Source: an uncultured Rhizobiaceae group bacterium
Lineage (GTDB): Bacteria; Pseudomonadota; Alphaproteobacteria; Rhizobiales; Rhizobiaceae
Assembly (NCBI GenBank): GCA_938009335.1
Contig: CALLHT010000233.1
Span: forward strand, 1-24,041
Direction: 5' to 3'
Length of the DNA stretch: 24,041 nucleotides
Shown here: piece by piece, positions 7,527 through 14,654 of the stretch
Position numbering within the stretch: the stretch's first letter is position 1
Layout of the letters: every line of letters starts with the position of its first letter
Notes under the pieces: generated by a model
The model's database searches: none
The model's input: the letters and a program-made list of their open reading frames with translations, nothing else
What the model was told of the DNA's origin: nothing
Made by a program: the position numbers and the translations under genes

Positions 7527-8663
7527 TTAAGTCCTTCCCTTTAATTTGATGTGCTCGTTGATACGGTTCATTGCAAAGCCAATCGAATAATTGATTAAAA
7601 TGAACCCGCCCATAAGCAGTGCAAGCAATTCAAGCGTTTGGCCGCTTTGATTGATTGCGGTTGAAATAATGGCAAAATAGTCAGGATATCCGATTGCGAT
7701 ACCCACGGTCGTCCCTTTCATCAACCATATATATTGGTTGGTTAGTGACGGTAGCATGGCGCGGAACGCAAGTGGTATGCGGATAAAGCGGTTTATTTGA
7801 AACCCTGACAAGCCAAGCGCGGTTCCTGCTTCCAGCTTACCCTGATCAACAGATAGTAACCCACCTCTAATTATCTCACCGATATAGGAGGCGCCAAACA
7901 GAACTAGACCAATCAGCAATGCAGAAAATTCAGGCTTCAGGGTAACGCCACCTACAAAACGCAACCCCTTGAGTTCGGGAAATGAGATTAGCCCGACTTC
8001 GGGTTCTCTACCCGTGAACAGAACGATGGCAAACACGAGTGCAAAAACACCTGCGAATATGCCCCACCGTCGAGTAAACGTGGATTTGTCTTTGGTAATC
8101 CATATGCTGGCAATTCCGATAATAAGGGTGACCAGGAGTATCCAAATATCGTTACCGGACAGGGAGAATGAAGGGAGCATCAGTCCGCGATTGGACAGCA
8201 ATACTGCATCACCAATGTTAATGGCTTGCTTCGGATTGGGAAGGTGCGTCAGGAGCGCATACCAGAAAAAGACCTGCAGAATAACCGGCACGTTTCGAAA
8301 TACTTCTACATAGATAGTGCCAACAAGCTTCATGAGAGCGTTGCTGGAAATTCGCATCAAAGCTAACAAGATGCCCAAAAGCGTTGCGAAAAACAGCGTC
8401 ATAATCCCAACAAAAATTGTGTTCAGCAAGCCCGCCCACAAGACACGTGCATAGGTTGATCTTCCCGACACTTCTATCAATGAGAAATTCATTGGCCAGC
8501 CGGTTGTTTGTTCAAGGAACCCAAACCCGGTTGCCATGCCCTGGTCAGCAATATTGCGCTGTGCCGTAAGAACCGTTGCAATGATCACGAAGATGATCGC
8601 AGCGATAAATCCTGTTTGGATCGCTGTTCGGCGCAATTTTTGGGATGCAAATATCTGAGTCAC
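7527..8663 (-). CDS. aapQ: Amino-acid ABC transporter permease, AapQ type
   Basis: 378-residue permease with several hydrophobic segments, beginning with 'FIAAIIFVIIATVLTA' near residues 19-34. It carries an insert between the first membrane helices of the transport domain (the 'IWITKDKSTFTRRWGIFAG' stretch), as in AapQ/BztB. The C-terminal EAA loop is 'EAGTALGLSGFQINRFIRIP'. 'EVFRNVPVILQVFFWYALL' is the standard start of the His/Glu/Gln permease domain. The start is GTG with only a weak ribosome site, 59 nt after aapJ. The gap holds a strong hairpin (8689-8713), so expression below that of the binding protein is likely. Confidence 0.9.
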   Translation of the reverse strand: MTQIFASQKLRRTAIQTGFIAAIIFVIIATVLTAQRNIADQGMATGFGFLEQTTGWPMNFSLIEVSGRSTYARVLWAGLLNTIFVGIMTLFFATLLGILLALMRISSNALMKLVGTIYVEVFRNVPVILQVFFWYALLTHLPNPKQAINIGDAVLLSNRGLMLPSFSLSGNDIWILLVTLIIGIASIWITKDKSTFTRRWGIFAGVFALVFAIVLFTGREPEVGLISFPELKGLRFVGGVTLKPEFSALLIGLVLFGASYIGEIIRGGLLSVDQGKLEAGTALGLSGFQINRFIRIPLAFRAMLPSLTNQYIWLMKGTTVGIAIGYPDYFAIISTAINQSGQTLELLALLMGGFILINYSIGFAMNRINEHIKLKGRT

Positions 8664-8688
8664 AATTTTCTGTTTTCAATTGTTCGAT

Positions 8689-8713
8689 CCGGGCCGCAAG
8701 AAATGCGACCCGG
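8689..8713 (-). promoter_or_regulatory. GC-rich hairpin between aapJ and aapQ
   Basis: Ten-base arms (CCGGGCCGCA and TGCGACCCGG on the plus strand) pair completely with one G-U, around a 5-nt loop. No run of T follows in the direction of transcription, so it is not a canonical intrinsic terminator. Hairpins in this position commonly protect the 3' end of the binding-protein message and set its excess over the permease; that role is inferred here. Confidence 0.6.
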
Positions 8714-8722
8714 AAATTTCGA

Positions 8723-9757
8723 TTAGTCGAGAACCAGCGGGTAAAGCAGCCCGCCGTTACTCCAAAGGTTATTCAAGCCACGTGGTAGCTTGTAGCGTGA
8801 ACCTTCACCGATGGTGCGGCTGTAGATTTCGCCGTAGTTACCGACAGTTTTGATCACGTTGTAAGCCCAGTCGTCTTGCAGACCAAGGCGACTACCAACA
8901 CCAGGGGTAGCGCCAAGCAAACGTCCAATTGATGCGGAAGGAGGGTTGGCTTTCATCTCATCGACGTTGGCCTGTGTGATTCCATTTTCCTCAGCCATCA
9001 ACAAAGCGCTGACCATCCAGTTCACAACATCAAGAAGGTCGTCTTCACCTTGACGTACAACAATTCCCTCTGGCTCAAGTTTTAAAACATCACCGAGGAT
9101 TTCGAAGTCGTCTGGATTGGGTGCATTAACGCGTGTTGCAGAAAGAAACGGCCCAAAGCCTGCAATTGCATCGCAACGACCTGCGTAAAATGCAGCGCGT
9201 AACTCTTCACCTTTTTCAAACGAAAGCGGTTCATAGCTGATGCCATTTGTTTCCATATAGTCAGTTAACACACGCTCGATTGTTGTCCCCGCGTTGACAC
9301 AGAATACGCCACCTTCAAGATCTTTCACAGATTTGGCTTCGAGTTCTGTTTTGGACATAACATAAAACGGTCCAATGAAATAAGGGCGAGAGTATTGAAG
9401 CCCCAACTCAGTATCACGTGTCATAGTCCAGCCAGTCACTTTGATAATTACATCAATGTCGCCAGACTGGATTGCTGGAAAGCGTTGTGCCCAGCTAATA
9501 GGGACAATATTTGCTTTGTCCGGGGTGCCCAAAATGGCTGTTGCCAATGCCTTACAGAATTCGATATCGAATCCTTGCCACGCACCATTGGCGTCCACCT
9601 CTGCAAAGCCAAGGTAACTGCCATTGTGACCTGTGCAATTCAAACTGCCACGTTCGATAATGGTATCGAGCAAACCCTGCCCTTCTGCTTGCGCGCCTGT
9701 GATGCCCGACAGCGTCACGGCTGCTGCAAATGCCAGACTTTTTATTTTCTTTATCAT
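8723..9757 (-). CDS. aapJ: Periplasmic amino-acid-binding protein, AapJ type
   Basis: 344 residues with a clear Sec signal peptide (MIKKIKSLAFAAAVTLSG..., cleavage predicted after AQA at about residue 24). The mature part is a type II periplasmic binding protein: 'GSLNCTGHNGSYLGF', 'GFDIEFCKALATAILG', 'AGRCDAIAGFG' and the C-terminal 'GEIYSRTIGEGS' are typical of AapJ/BztA. Its length, about 100 residues above a HisJ-type protein, is normal for AapJ. It delivers the substrate to AapQMP. The ribosome site AAGGAG, 6 nt before the ATG, is the strongest in the operon, fitting the need for excess binding protein. It follows the enolase-family gene by 24 nt. Confidence 0.92.
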   Translation of the reverse strand: MIKKIKSLAFAAAVTLSGITGAQAEGQGLLDTIIERGSLNCTGHNGSYLGFAEVDANGAWQGFDIEFCKALATAILGTPDKANIVPISWAQRFPAIQSGDIDVIIKVTGWTMTRDTELGLQYSRPYFIGPFYVMSKTELEAKSVKDLEGGVFCVNAGTTIERVLTDYMETNGISYEPLSFEKGEELRAAFYAGRCDAIAGFGPFLSATRVNAPNPDDFEILGDVLKLEPEGIVVRQGEDDLLDVVNWMVSALLMAEENGITQANVDEMKANPPSASIGRLLGATPGVGSRLGLQDDWAYNVIKTVGNYGEIYSRTIGEGSRYKLPRGLNNLWSNGGLLYPLVLD

Positions 9758-9781
9758 TGGTAACTCCTTCTTTGGTTGAGT

Positions 9782-10945
9782 CTACATTGCCGCAATGTGC
9801 GGCGATGCATTGGCTTCGGTATTGTTCGTCGAATAAGCTATGGAAACTTCTGAATTCCTTAGTGACAACCCCAGACCCCGGACATCAGGAACGGCAAACC
9901 GATCAATATAACCTTGTTGGCGATCCAGGAGGAGGTCATCAAAGAAGACATCGTGAATGGTGTGATACTCGACATGTTCAATGACGGGATCTGCAGCTGC
10001 AGCATGACACGCAGCCATTAACGCTATTGCGGTCGAGGAAACTTCTAGGGAAAGCCGTGTCGGCGTATCCGAAACCATTGAAGATAATTCGCGAATTCTT
10101 GAAATTCCTCCACAGGCCACTGGGGCAGTTTGCAAGTACGCGACCTGAGATTCCTCAATCAGCTTTTGATGAAGCTCGTCGCGATATTCGGCCTCGGTTG
10201 CCATCACCGGCACACCGGCCTTTGAGAGCATTGCCATTCCTTCGTAATCCTGGGCTTTGGTCGGAGATTGAAATGCTTCTATACGTTCGAATGGCAGTGC
10301 CGTGAAAAGGCGAAGCGCCTCATCTGCTGAATAGCTATAGACACCGTCAACAATCAGTTTGGCATCATCAGGCAACACCTGAAGAACGGCACGAACACGT
10401 GCGATGTCTGCATCGAGTGCTTCAGCACCTACTTTCATCTTCGATAGGCGGAATCCAGAATGCGCATGTTGCGACATTTCGATTGCCAATTGGCTGTTGG
10501 TTTTGTTTTCGCCGTACAACCCGCCACTAGCATAAAGTCGGGTATAACCGCGTCCCTCAGGGTTGAGGGCCTTCCAAATTGGTTGATTCTGCAATTGAGC
10601 GCGCAAATCCCAGGCTGCGATATCTATGCCAGATAGAGCAGATGCAAGCATGCCGTGCCTTGCCGTGAGAGTGGCGCGGGTCGTCAGTTTTTGCGCAATC
10701 GAAATGACATCTTCCAGAGTATTTCCCAAGAAATGCGGAATTACCTCTGTCCGTAAAAATGCCACAAGCGCGTCAGGTTCGGAGTCAAAGCACCAACACT
10801 CTCCTACACCAGTTCGGTCGCAATCATCTACAAGAGCAACAAAGACCGCATGTTTTTTCGTCCAGCGGATGGCTGGATTCCAAACTTTGCCGCCAAGATC
10901 ATTGCAATGTGTATAAATTGATATTTGGTCTATGCGCGGTGTCAC
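9782..10945 (-). CDS. Enolase-superfamily (mandelate racemase/muconate-lactonizing-like) protein with altered active site
   Basis: 387 residues with the two-domain superfamily layout: an N-terminal capping domain ('VWNPAIRWTKKHAVFVALVDD', 'ASALSGIDIAAWDLRAQ') and a TIM barrel. Lys169 and Lys171 form the KxK motif. Asp200, Glu223 and Glu251 fit the three metal ligands. By eye, the His-Asp dyad of the racemase subgroup is missing: the usual 'QPDxxRxGG' reads QTAPVACGG (272-280, Asp to Ala274). The later His position falls in 'LSLEVSST', with Glu301. Chemistry may therefore be a one-base dehydration, epimerisation or elimination, and cannot be named. The start is GTG within a GTGA overlap with the gntR stop, so it is coupled to the regulator. 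Inferred to act on the compound brought in by AapJQMP. Confidence 0.8.
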   Translation of the reverse strand: MTPRIDQISIYTHCNDLGGKVWNPAIRWTKKHAVFVALVDDCDRTGVGECWCFDSEPDALVAFLRTEVIPHFLGNTLEDVISIAQKLTTRATLTARHGMLASALSGIDIAAWDLRAQLQNQPIWKALNPEGRGYTRLYASGGLYGENKTNSQLAIEMSQHAHSGFRLSKMKVGAEALDADIARVRAVLQVLPDDAKLIVDGVYSYSADEALRLFTALPFERIEAFQSPTKAQDYEGMAMLSKAGVPVMATEAEYRDELHQKLIEESQVAYLQTAPVACGGISRIRELSSMVSDTPTRLSLEVSSTAIALMAACHAAAADPVIEHVEYHTIHDVFFDDLLLDRQQGYIDRFAVPDVRGLGLSLRNSEVSIAYSTNNTEANASPHIAAM

Positions 10946-11679
10946 GAGTGCATTCCTGCCTGTTGATTGCTTGACAGACCGAGATCAAAATCTGCGTCTG
11001 GAAGAAGTTGGAGCACACTGAGAAATCGATCATGAAACTGCATCGTGTGAGCATGAGCGATTGCATCTGCTGCGGATACGTCTTTGGCCTCAATCGCGTT
11101 GATAAAGTCATTGTGCTGATCGCTCATAACCCTTCTGCGATTAAAAGCGTCCAGGTGCCGAACGTGTATGTGCAGCAATCGTCTGGCTTCAGAAAGGAGC
11201 TCACTGTATTGTCGCGTGACATAGGGATTTCGCCCCGCTTCAGCGACTGCGACATGGAACGTGAAGTTGCCTTGCAAGATACCCAAGTCGTTATCACCGT
11301 CGATGCTCTCGTCAAATAGATTAGCCAATTCACGAAGCCTCGCAACATCAGCATCTGTTCTGTTTTGGGCAGCCAGACGGGTTGCGAGACGTTGTTGAAC
11401 ATCCAGAGCTTGAATGAAGCTTGCGAAGTTTTGTAAATCCACTTTTGCCACAATTGTGGATCTGTTTGGCAAAGTTTCGACCAGCCGCTCTGCCAAAAGA
11501 CGGCTCAATGCCTCTCGAATTGGAGAGCGGGAAACTGAAAAACGTTTGGACAGGCCGGTTTCATCAAGCAGGCATCCTGGCTCCAGAACAAGGGTCAAGA
11601 TTTCATCCCGCAACACCTCATAGATCTCTGTAGTCGCGGAACCGCGTTGATACTTCGTGCGTGGCTTGCCTAAAGCCAT
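10942..11679 (-). CDS. GntR-family transcriptional regulator, FCD subfamily
   Basis: 245 residues from the chosen ATG (MALGKPRTKYQ...), which has GGAG 9 nt upstream. The frame stays open for 38 further codons, but these cover the promoter/operator region. An N-terminal winged helix (about 14-80: 'IYEVLRDEILTLVLEPGCLLDETGLSKRF', recognition part 'VSRSPIREALSRL') is followed by an FCD helical effector domain. Its metal-site histidines lie in 'FHVAVAEAGRNP', 'HNDFINAI' and 'HAHTMQFHDRF'. The Asp that often precedes 'xxFH' reads Asn here. Such regulators usually repress an adjacent catabolic operon and release it on binding a small carboxylate. It is the first gene of the operon, so it is probably autoregulated through the palindromes at 11711-11751. 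Confidence 0.88.
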   Translation of the reverse strand: MALGKPRTKYQRGSATTEIYEVLRDEILTLVLEPGCLLDETGLSKRFSVSRSPIREALSRLLAERLVETLPNRSTIVAKVDLQNFASFIQALDVQQRLATRLAAQNRTDADVARLRELANLFDESIDGDNDLGILQGNFTFHVAVAEAGRNPYVTRQYSELLSEARRLLHIHVRHLDAFNRRRVMSDQHNDFINAIEAKDVSAADAIAHAHTMQFHDRFLSVLQLLPDADFDLGLSSNQQAGMHS

Positions 11680-11710
11680 AGAATTCAACTCCACCCTAAT
11701 TGTGCAAGCA

Positions 11711-11751
11711 TTATTGTCGATAACTTGTCGACAAGAATACTTGATGTCAAG
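11711..11751. promoter_or_regulatory. Palindrome cluster, probable operator of the gntR operon
   Basis: It contains a perfect 12-bp palindrome CTTGTCGACAAG (11724-11735) and a second dyad CTTGA-TG-TCAAG (11740-11751) centred 16 bp away. An additional TTGTCGA half-site (11714-11720) lies exactly 11 bp from the same half-site in the main palindrome. TTGT-N-ACAA dyads are the usual form for FCD-type GntR operators. On the minus strand a TTGACA lies within the second dyad, a possible -35 box, but I see no convincing -10 at the right distance. The start codon of gntR is 32 bp away. Confidence 0.55.
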
Positions 11752-12070
11752 TTTTGTTTGCTGGAGCTTGGCCTGAAGTCGCATCGATGGCACCCAGCGC
11801 TGTTACGACGATCCTCAGCGGAGCCGCGAAGATGGCGTTAGCTGCAGAGCAATGTAATCGGTTGACCCACTCAGATATGATTCACAAAAATGCTAAAGGT
11901 CTGCAAGTGGGCCAGAATTACCGGGTGTCGTCTGTCAATCATTCTGACAACGAAAAGCCTGACTTGGCAGAAAAGTGGACTCGACGTGACCGTCGCCTTT
12001 CCATTTCCTTTATACTTTTGGATGTCAGCATTGTGTTGATGGTGCGGGGTGGAGGGTTGGACAGAAGCGC
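11752..12070. other. Gap upstream of gntR without a supported gene
   Basis: Short open frames exist on both strands, but none shows recognisable protein motifs, a good ribosome site or conserved composition. The stretch separates the gntR promoter from the dead recombinase and may be the decayed flank of an inserted element. Confidence 0.4.
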
Positions 12071-12627
12071 CCGTTACAACCAAAACATGCTTGGGCAATT
12101 CGGGCACGACTTGAACTGACCGAAAATCATCGCGATCTTGCGTTATTTAACACAGCTGTTGACAGCAAACTTCGCGGTTGTGATCTCGTTTGCATGAAAG
12201 TGTCAGATGTGTACACAGCAGGCAGGGTCAAGGAACGTACATCAATTCTACAAAGCAAAGCCGGAAAGCCAGTTCAATTTGAAGTCACTGAAGGCACAAG
12301 AAAGTCACTTCGTGAATGGATTGATCATCATGGAATGACAGGTTGTGACTTTCTCTGGCCCAGTCGGTTTCACGCGCCTGATCTCATATTTCAACAAGAC
12401 GATACCCACGGCTCGTCAAAGGCTGGGTGGCGTCGATTGAATTAGGACCAAGCGCTTGTGGCACAGATTCTCTACGGCGTACCAAGCCAGCTCAGATTTA
12501 CAAGAAGACAGGCAACCTCAGAGCGGTTCAACTTCTACTCGATCACACGAAGATGGATAGCACCGTCTGAAATCTCGGCGTCGAACTTGAGGGTGCTTTG
12601 TCGATTTCAGAACGCGTGGAAATTTAA
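12071..12627 (+). pseudogene. Tyrosine recombinase (short phage-integrase type), decayed full-length copy
   Basis: The remnant starts in one frame with 'PLQPKHAWAIRARLELTENH', then 'KLRGCDLVCMKVSDVYTAG' (Arg I box) and 'TEGTRKSLREWIDHHG'. It continues in a second frame from about 12378: 'RLVKGWVASIELGPSACG', 'TDSLRRTKPAQIYKKTGN', 'LRAVQLLLDHTKMDSTV', and ends 'GALSISERVEI' with a TAA at 12625. The lesions are a frameshift near 12373-12380 with a stop, a TGA after 'DSTV', His to Asp in the box normally written T-H-S-x-R-R, and Asn where the catalytic Tyr ('VRYLG') is expected. It is therefore catalytically dead several times over. The protein type is one I associate with roughly 200-residue integrases scattered in alphaproteobacterial chromosomes; assignment is from memory of the motifs. 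Confidence 0.8.
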
Positions 12628-12639
12628 CGAGAAAACAGG

Positions 12640-12657
12640 GTCGGCATAAATGCCGAC
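12640..12657. repeat. Perfect 8-bp inverted repeat behind the dead recombinase
   Basis: GTCGGCAT-AA-ATGCCGAC, 13 bp after the recombinase stop and about 30 bp before the IS30 left end. No T-run follows on either side. It could be a recombination or termination dyad belonging to the recombinase gene; function is not shown. Confidence 0.45.
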
Positions 12658-12685
12658 TCATATTCACTGAACGTCTGCAATGGGT

Positions 12686-12710
12686 GGTGAGTTCAATTGG
12701 TGATTGCAAC
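12686..12710 (+). repeat. IS30 left inverted repeat
   Basis: The outer 14 bases, ggtgagttcaattg, are identical to the complement of the right end, followed by a partly matching stretch ending in GCAAC. Confidence 0.75.
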
Positions 12711-12744
12711 ACTTTAATCTTTGAGAAGGATTGGAGTGCCTTTT

Positions 12745-13942
12745 ATGAAGTATCGTACCCGTAATTGTTATTCTGCTAAACAACGTGCTGAGATTTGGGA
12801 TCCCCTCTCAGCGATGCAGGCATCGCCTGCCGGGCAGTGGGTGGCAACGTGGCGAGTCAATGAGTTCCATTGGTCGTGCGTTTGAACGAGAATCATCATC
12901 AGTATTTTCAGTAATCTCTCCTACCGGTGGCATCCGTCCACCGGATCGTAAGCGCAGGCCGCAGTCTTTGAGTCTTGCGGAACGCGAAGAGATATCGCGG
13001 GGGCTTGCGGCCAATCAGTCCTTACGTTCAATTGCTCGTAAGTTAGGAAGAGCTGCTTCTACTGGCTGTCGAGAAGTCAGCCGTAATGGTGGCCAGGCTG
13101 TGTATCGTGCTACTGCATCTGATAAGGCAGCATGGGAGAAAGCTTTACGACCTAAGACATGTAAACTGGCTTGCTACCCATCTCTTGCTCGCGCAGTATC
13201 CAATAAACTACAACGCAAATGGTCCCCACAACAGATTGCTGGTTGGCTTAAACGGTCTTTTCCGGGACAGGAGAATAAGACAGTATCACACGAGACGATA
13301 TATCGAAGCCTCTACATACAGGCTCGCGGGGTATTGAAGAAAGAGCTTTTAGAGCATCTTCGGGCCAAGCGTACTGTTCGTCGTTCAAGACATGCGAGCC
13401 TCAAACGCAATGGATTGGGACAAGTCAAAGATGCGGTATCAATAAGCAAACGGCCACCATCCGTTGAAGACCGAGCAATTCCAGGACATTGGGAGGGTGA
13501 TCTCATCGGTGGTTCCAAGAATAGTTATATTGCAACGCTTGTTGAACGTCATTCCCGCTATGTCATGCTGGCTAAAGTTGCCAACAAAGATACCCAGAGC
13601 GTGATTTCGGCATTGATCAAACAATCCAAGCGTATGCCAAGGGAGCTTTATAAATCTCTGACATGGGATCGCGGCAAGGAGTTAGCTGATCATCCACGCC
13701 TTACAATGGCAACGGATGTAGAGGTTTACTTCTGCGATCCACATTCGCCATGGCAGCGCGGTTCAAACGAAAATACCAATCGGCTGCTAAGGCAATATCT
13801 GCCACGTGGAACTGACTTGTCAGTACATTCACAAGCCAAACTTAGTGCTATCGCAAGACAACTTAATGAACGTCCAAGAAAGACCTTGCAATATCAAACC
13901 CCAGCTGAGAAATTTAACCAATGTGTTGCGGCGATCAATTGA
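12745..13942 (+). pseudogene. IS30 transposase, frameshifted near the N-terminus
   Basis: The ATG at 12745, with GGAG upstream, begins the expected 'MKYRTRNCYSAKQRAEIWD'. The frame then runs into a roughly 37-bp inserted double palindrome and stops early. The true continuation, 'WQRGESMSSIGRAFERESSS', resumes at 12842 in the +1-shifted frame and stays open to the end. The catalytic core is intact: Asp at about 13499 (GHWEGDLIGG), Asp in 'LTWDRGKEL' and Glu in 'QRGSNENTN', with 33 residues between the last two, the IS30 DD(33)E pattern. The internal helix-turn-helix reads 'AASTGCREVSRNGG' where homologues usually have S-T-V/I-S-R-E, another sign of decay. A shorter protein could start at the internal ATG (12860), but it would lack the first DNA-binding segment. 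Confidence 0.82.
12803..12839 (+). repeat. Double-palindrome short repeat, copy 1, inserted in the IS30 transposase
   Basis: GCGATGC-AG-GCATCGC (perfect 7-bp arms) is followed directly by GCCTG-C-CGGGC (5-bp arms with one G-U pair). It lies between the codons for 'EIWD' and 'WQRGES', where homologues have a single residue, so about 37 bp were gained (3n+1, hence the frameshift). The other copy is at 2053-2090 on the minus strand. Confidence 0.65.
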
Positions 13943-13949
13943 ACTCACC
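13925..13949 (-). repeat. IS30 right inverted repeat
   Basis: Complement of the left end, with the outer 14 bases identical. It overlaps the last codons and stop of the transposase. Confidence 0.75.
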
Positions 13950-14027
13950 GGGGAAAGCGGTCATTTAGCCATATCGCGCGAAGTACTGAAACTTTCTACG
14001 AAACCGACATTTAATGAAACCAGAAAT

Positions 14028-14654
14028 CTATGCGCCCCTGCGAAGCAGCATGCCGCCCGTTTTCGCTACAAAGTTGGCAATATCGGCGCAGGCATCTCCA
14101 TTTTTTGCATCCGTGAAGATGAATGGTTTTCCACCACGATTAGCGGTTGCATCGCGGTCCATCACATTTAAATCTGCACCCACATAGGGCGCGAGATCCT
14201 TCTTGTTGATGATCAACAAATCAGAACGCGTGATGCCGGGACCACCTTTGCGAGGGATCTCCTCTCCTTGGCAGACTGAAATCACGTAAAGCGTTATATC
14301 GGCTAATTCCGGCGAAAACGTCGCTGCCAGATTGTCCCCACCGGATTCAATAAACACCACATCAAGCTCTGGGTGTGTTTTATTCAAATCAGCAATCGCA
14401 CGCAGGTTAATCGAAGCATCTTCCCGAATAGCCGTATGCGGACAGCCACCAGTTTCTACTCCGATTATACGGTCAGATGTTAACGCTTGCATGCGTACCA
14501 GCGCATCGCGGTCTTCTTGCGTGTAAATATCATTGGTGATCACGCCAACGGAATAATCATCCCGCATGGCTTTACACAAAGCTGCCGTGATTGTTGTTTT
14601 GCCAGAACCTACTGGCCCGCCAATGCCAACGCGCAAAGGTCCGTTCTTACTCAT
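14028..14654 (-). CDS. ureG: Urease accessory GTPase UreG
   Basis: 208-residue SIMIBI-class GTPase that delivers nickel to urease together with UreD/UreF/UreE. The P-loop GGPVGSGKT is at 12-20. The metal-binding Cys71-Pro-His73 motif lies in 'GVETGGCPHTAIRED'. 'ESGGDNL' (103-109) is the Walker B/switch region, and NKKD (150-153) is the guanine-specificity motif. Length and motif order are standard. The start ATG overlaps the ureF stop by four bases (ATGA). It is the last gene of the urease cluster; 78 bp beyond its stop lies the IS30 element, and no clear terminator is visible in that gap. Confidence 0.97.
   Translation of the reverse strand: MSKNGPLRVGIGGPVGSGKTTITAALCKAMRDDYSVGVITNDIYTQEDRDALVRMQALTSDRIIGVETGGCPHTAIREDASINLRAIADLNKTHPELDVVFIESGGDNLAATFSPELADITLYVISVCQGEEIPRKGGPGITRSDLLIINKKDLAPYVGADLNVMDRDATANRGGKPFIFTDAKNGDACADIANFVAKTGGMLLRRGA

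Larger units (their letters stand above)
12686..13949 (+). mobile_element. IS30-family insertion sequence, about 1.26 kb, defective
   Basis: The element is bounded by imperfect inverted repeats of 25 bp: the left end 12686-12710 and the right end 13925-13949 share ggtgagttcaattg and then ...GCAAC. It encloses one transposase frame that ends only a few bases inside the right end, as in compact IS30 elements. No certain target duplication: if the element is taken one base longer at each end, GGG flanks both sides (12682-12684 and 13951-13953). The transposase is interrupted near its start, so this copy is probably immobile unless helped in trans. It sits 78 bp behind ureG, between the two nitrogen operons. 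Confidence 0.8.

Noticed and set aside
8689..8713. Intrinsic terminator after aapJ
   Set aside because: The stem is strong but no T-run follows, and the permease genes immediately downstream need the same transcript.
11754..12119. 121-residue plus-strand open frame upstream of the recombinase remnant
   Set aside because: It has no motif or ribosome site, and its 3' part overlaps recombinase sequence in a different frame.
12194..12445. Possible stand-alone 83-residue protein
   Set aside because: It is the middle of the decayed tyrosine recombinase; conserved sequence continues upstream in the same frame and downstream in another frame.
12458..12649. Possible small plus-strand gene
   Set aside because: The conserved recombinase sequence of this stretch is in a different frame; this frame shows no motif and no ribosome site.
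12785..12859. N-terminus beginning MLRFGIPSQRC as a real start for the IS30 transposase
   Set aside because: These residues are the palindromic insertion and flanking sequence read out of frame; the genuine start is the ATG at 12745 with its own ribosome site.
13806..14171. 121-residue plus-strand open frame spanning the IS30 end and ureG
   Set aside because: It is out of frame with the transposase and antisense to ureG.
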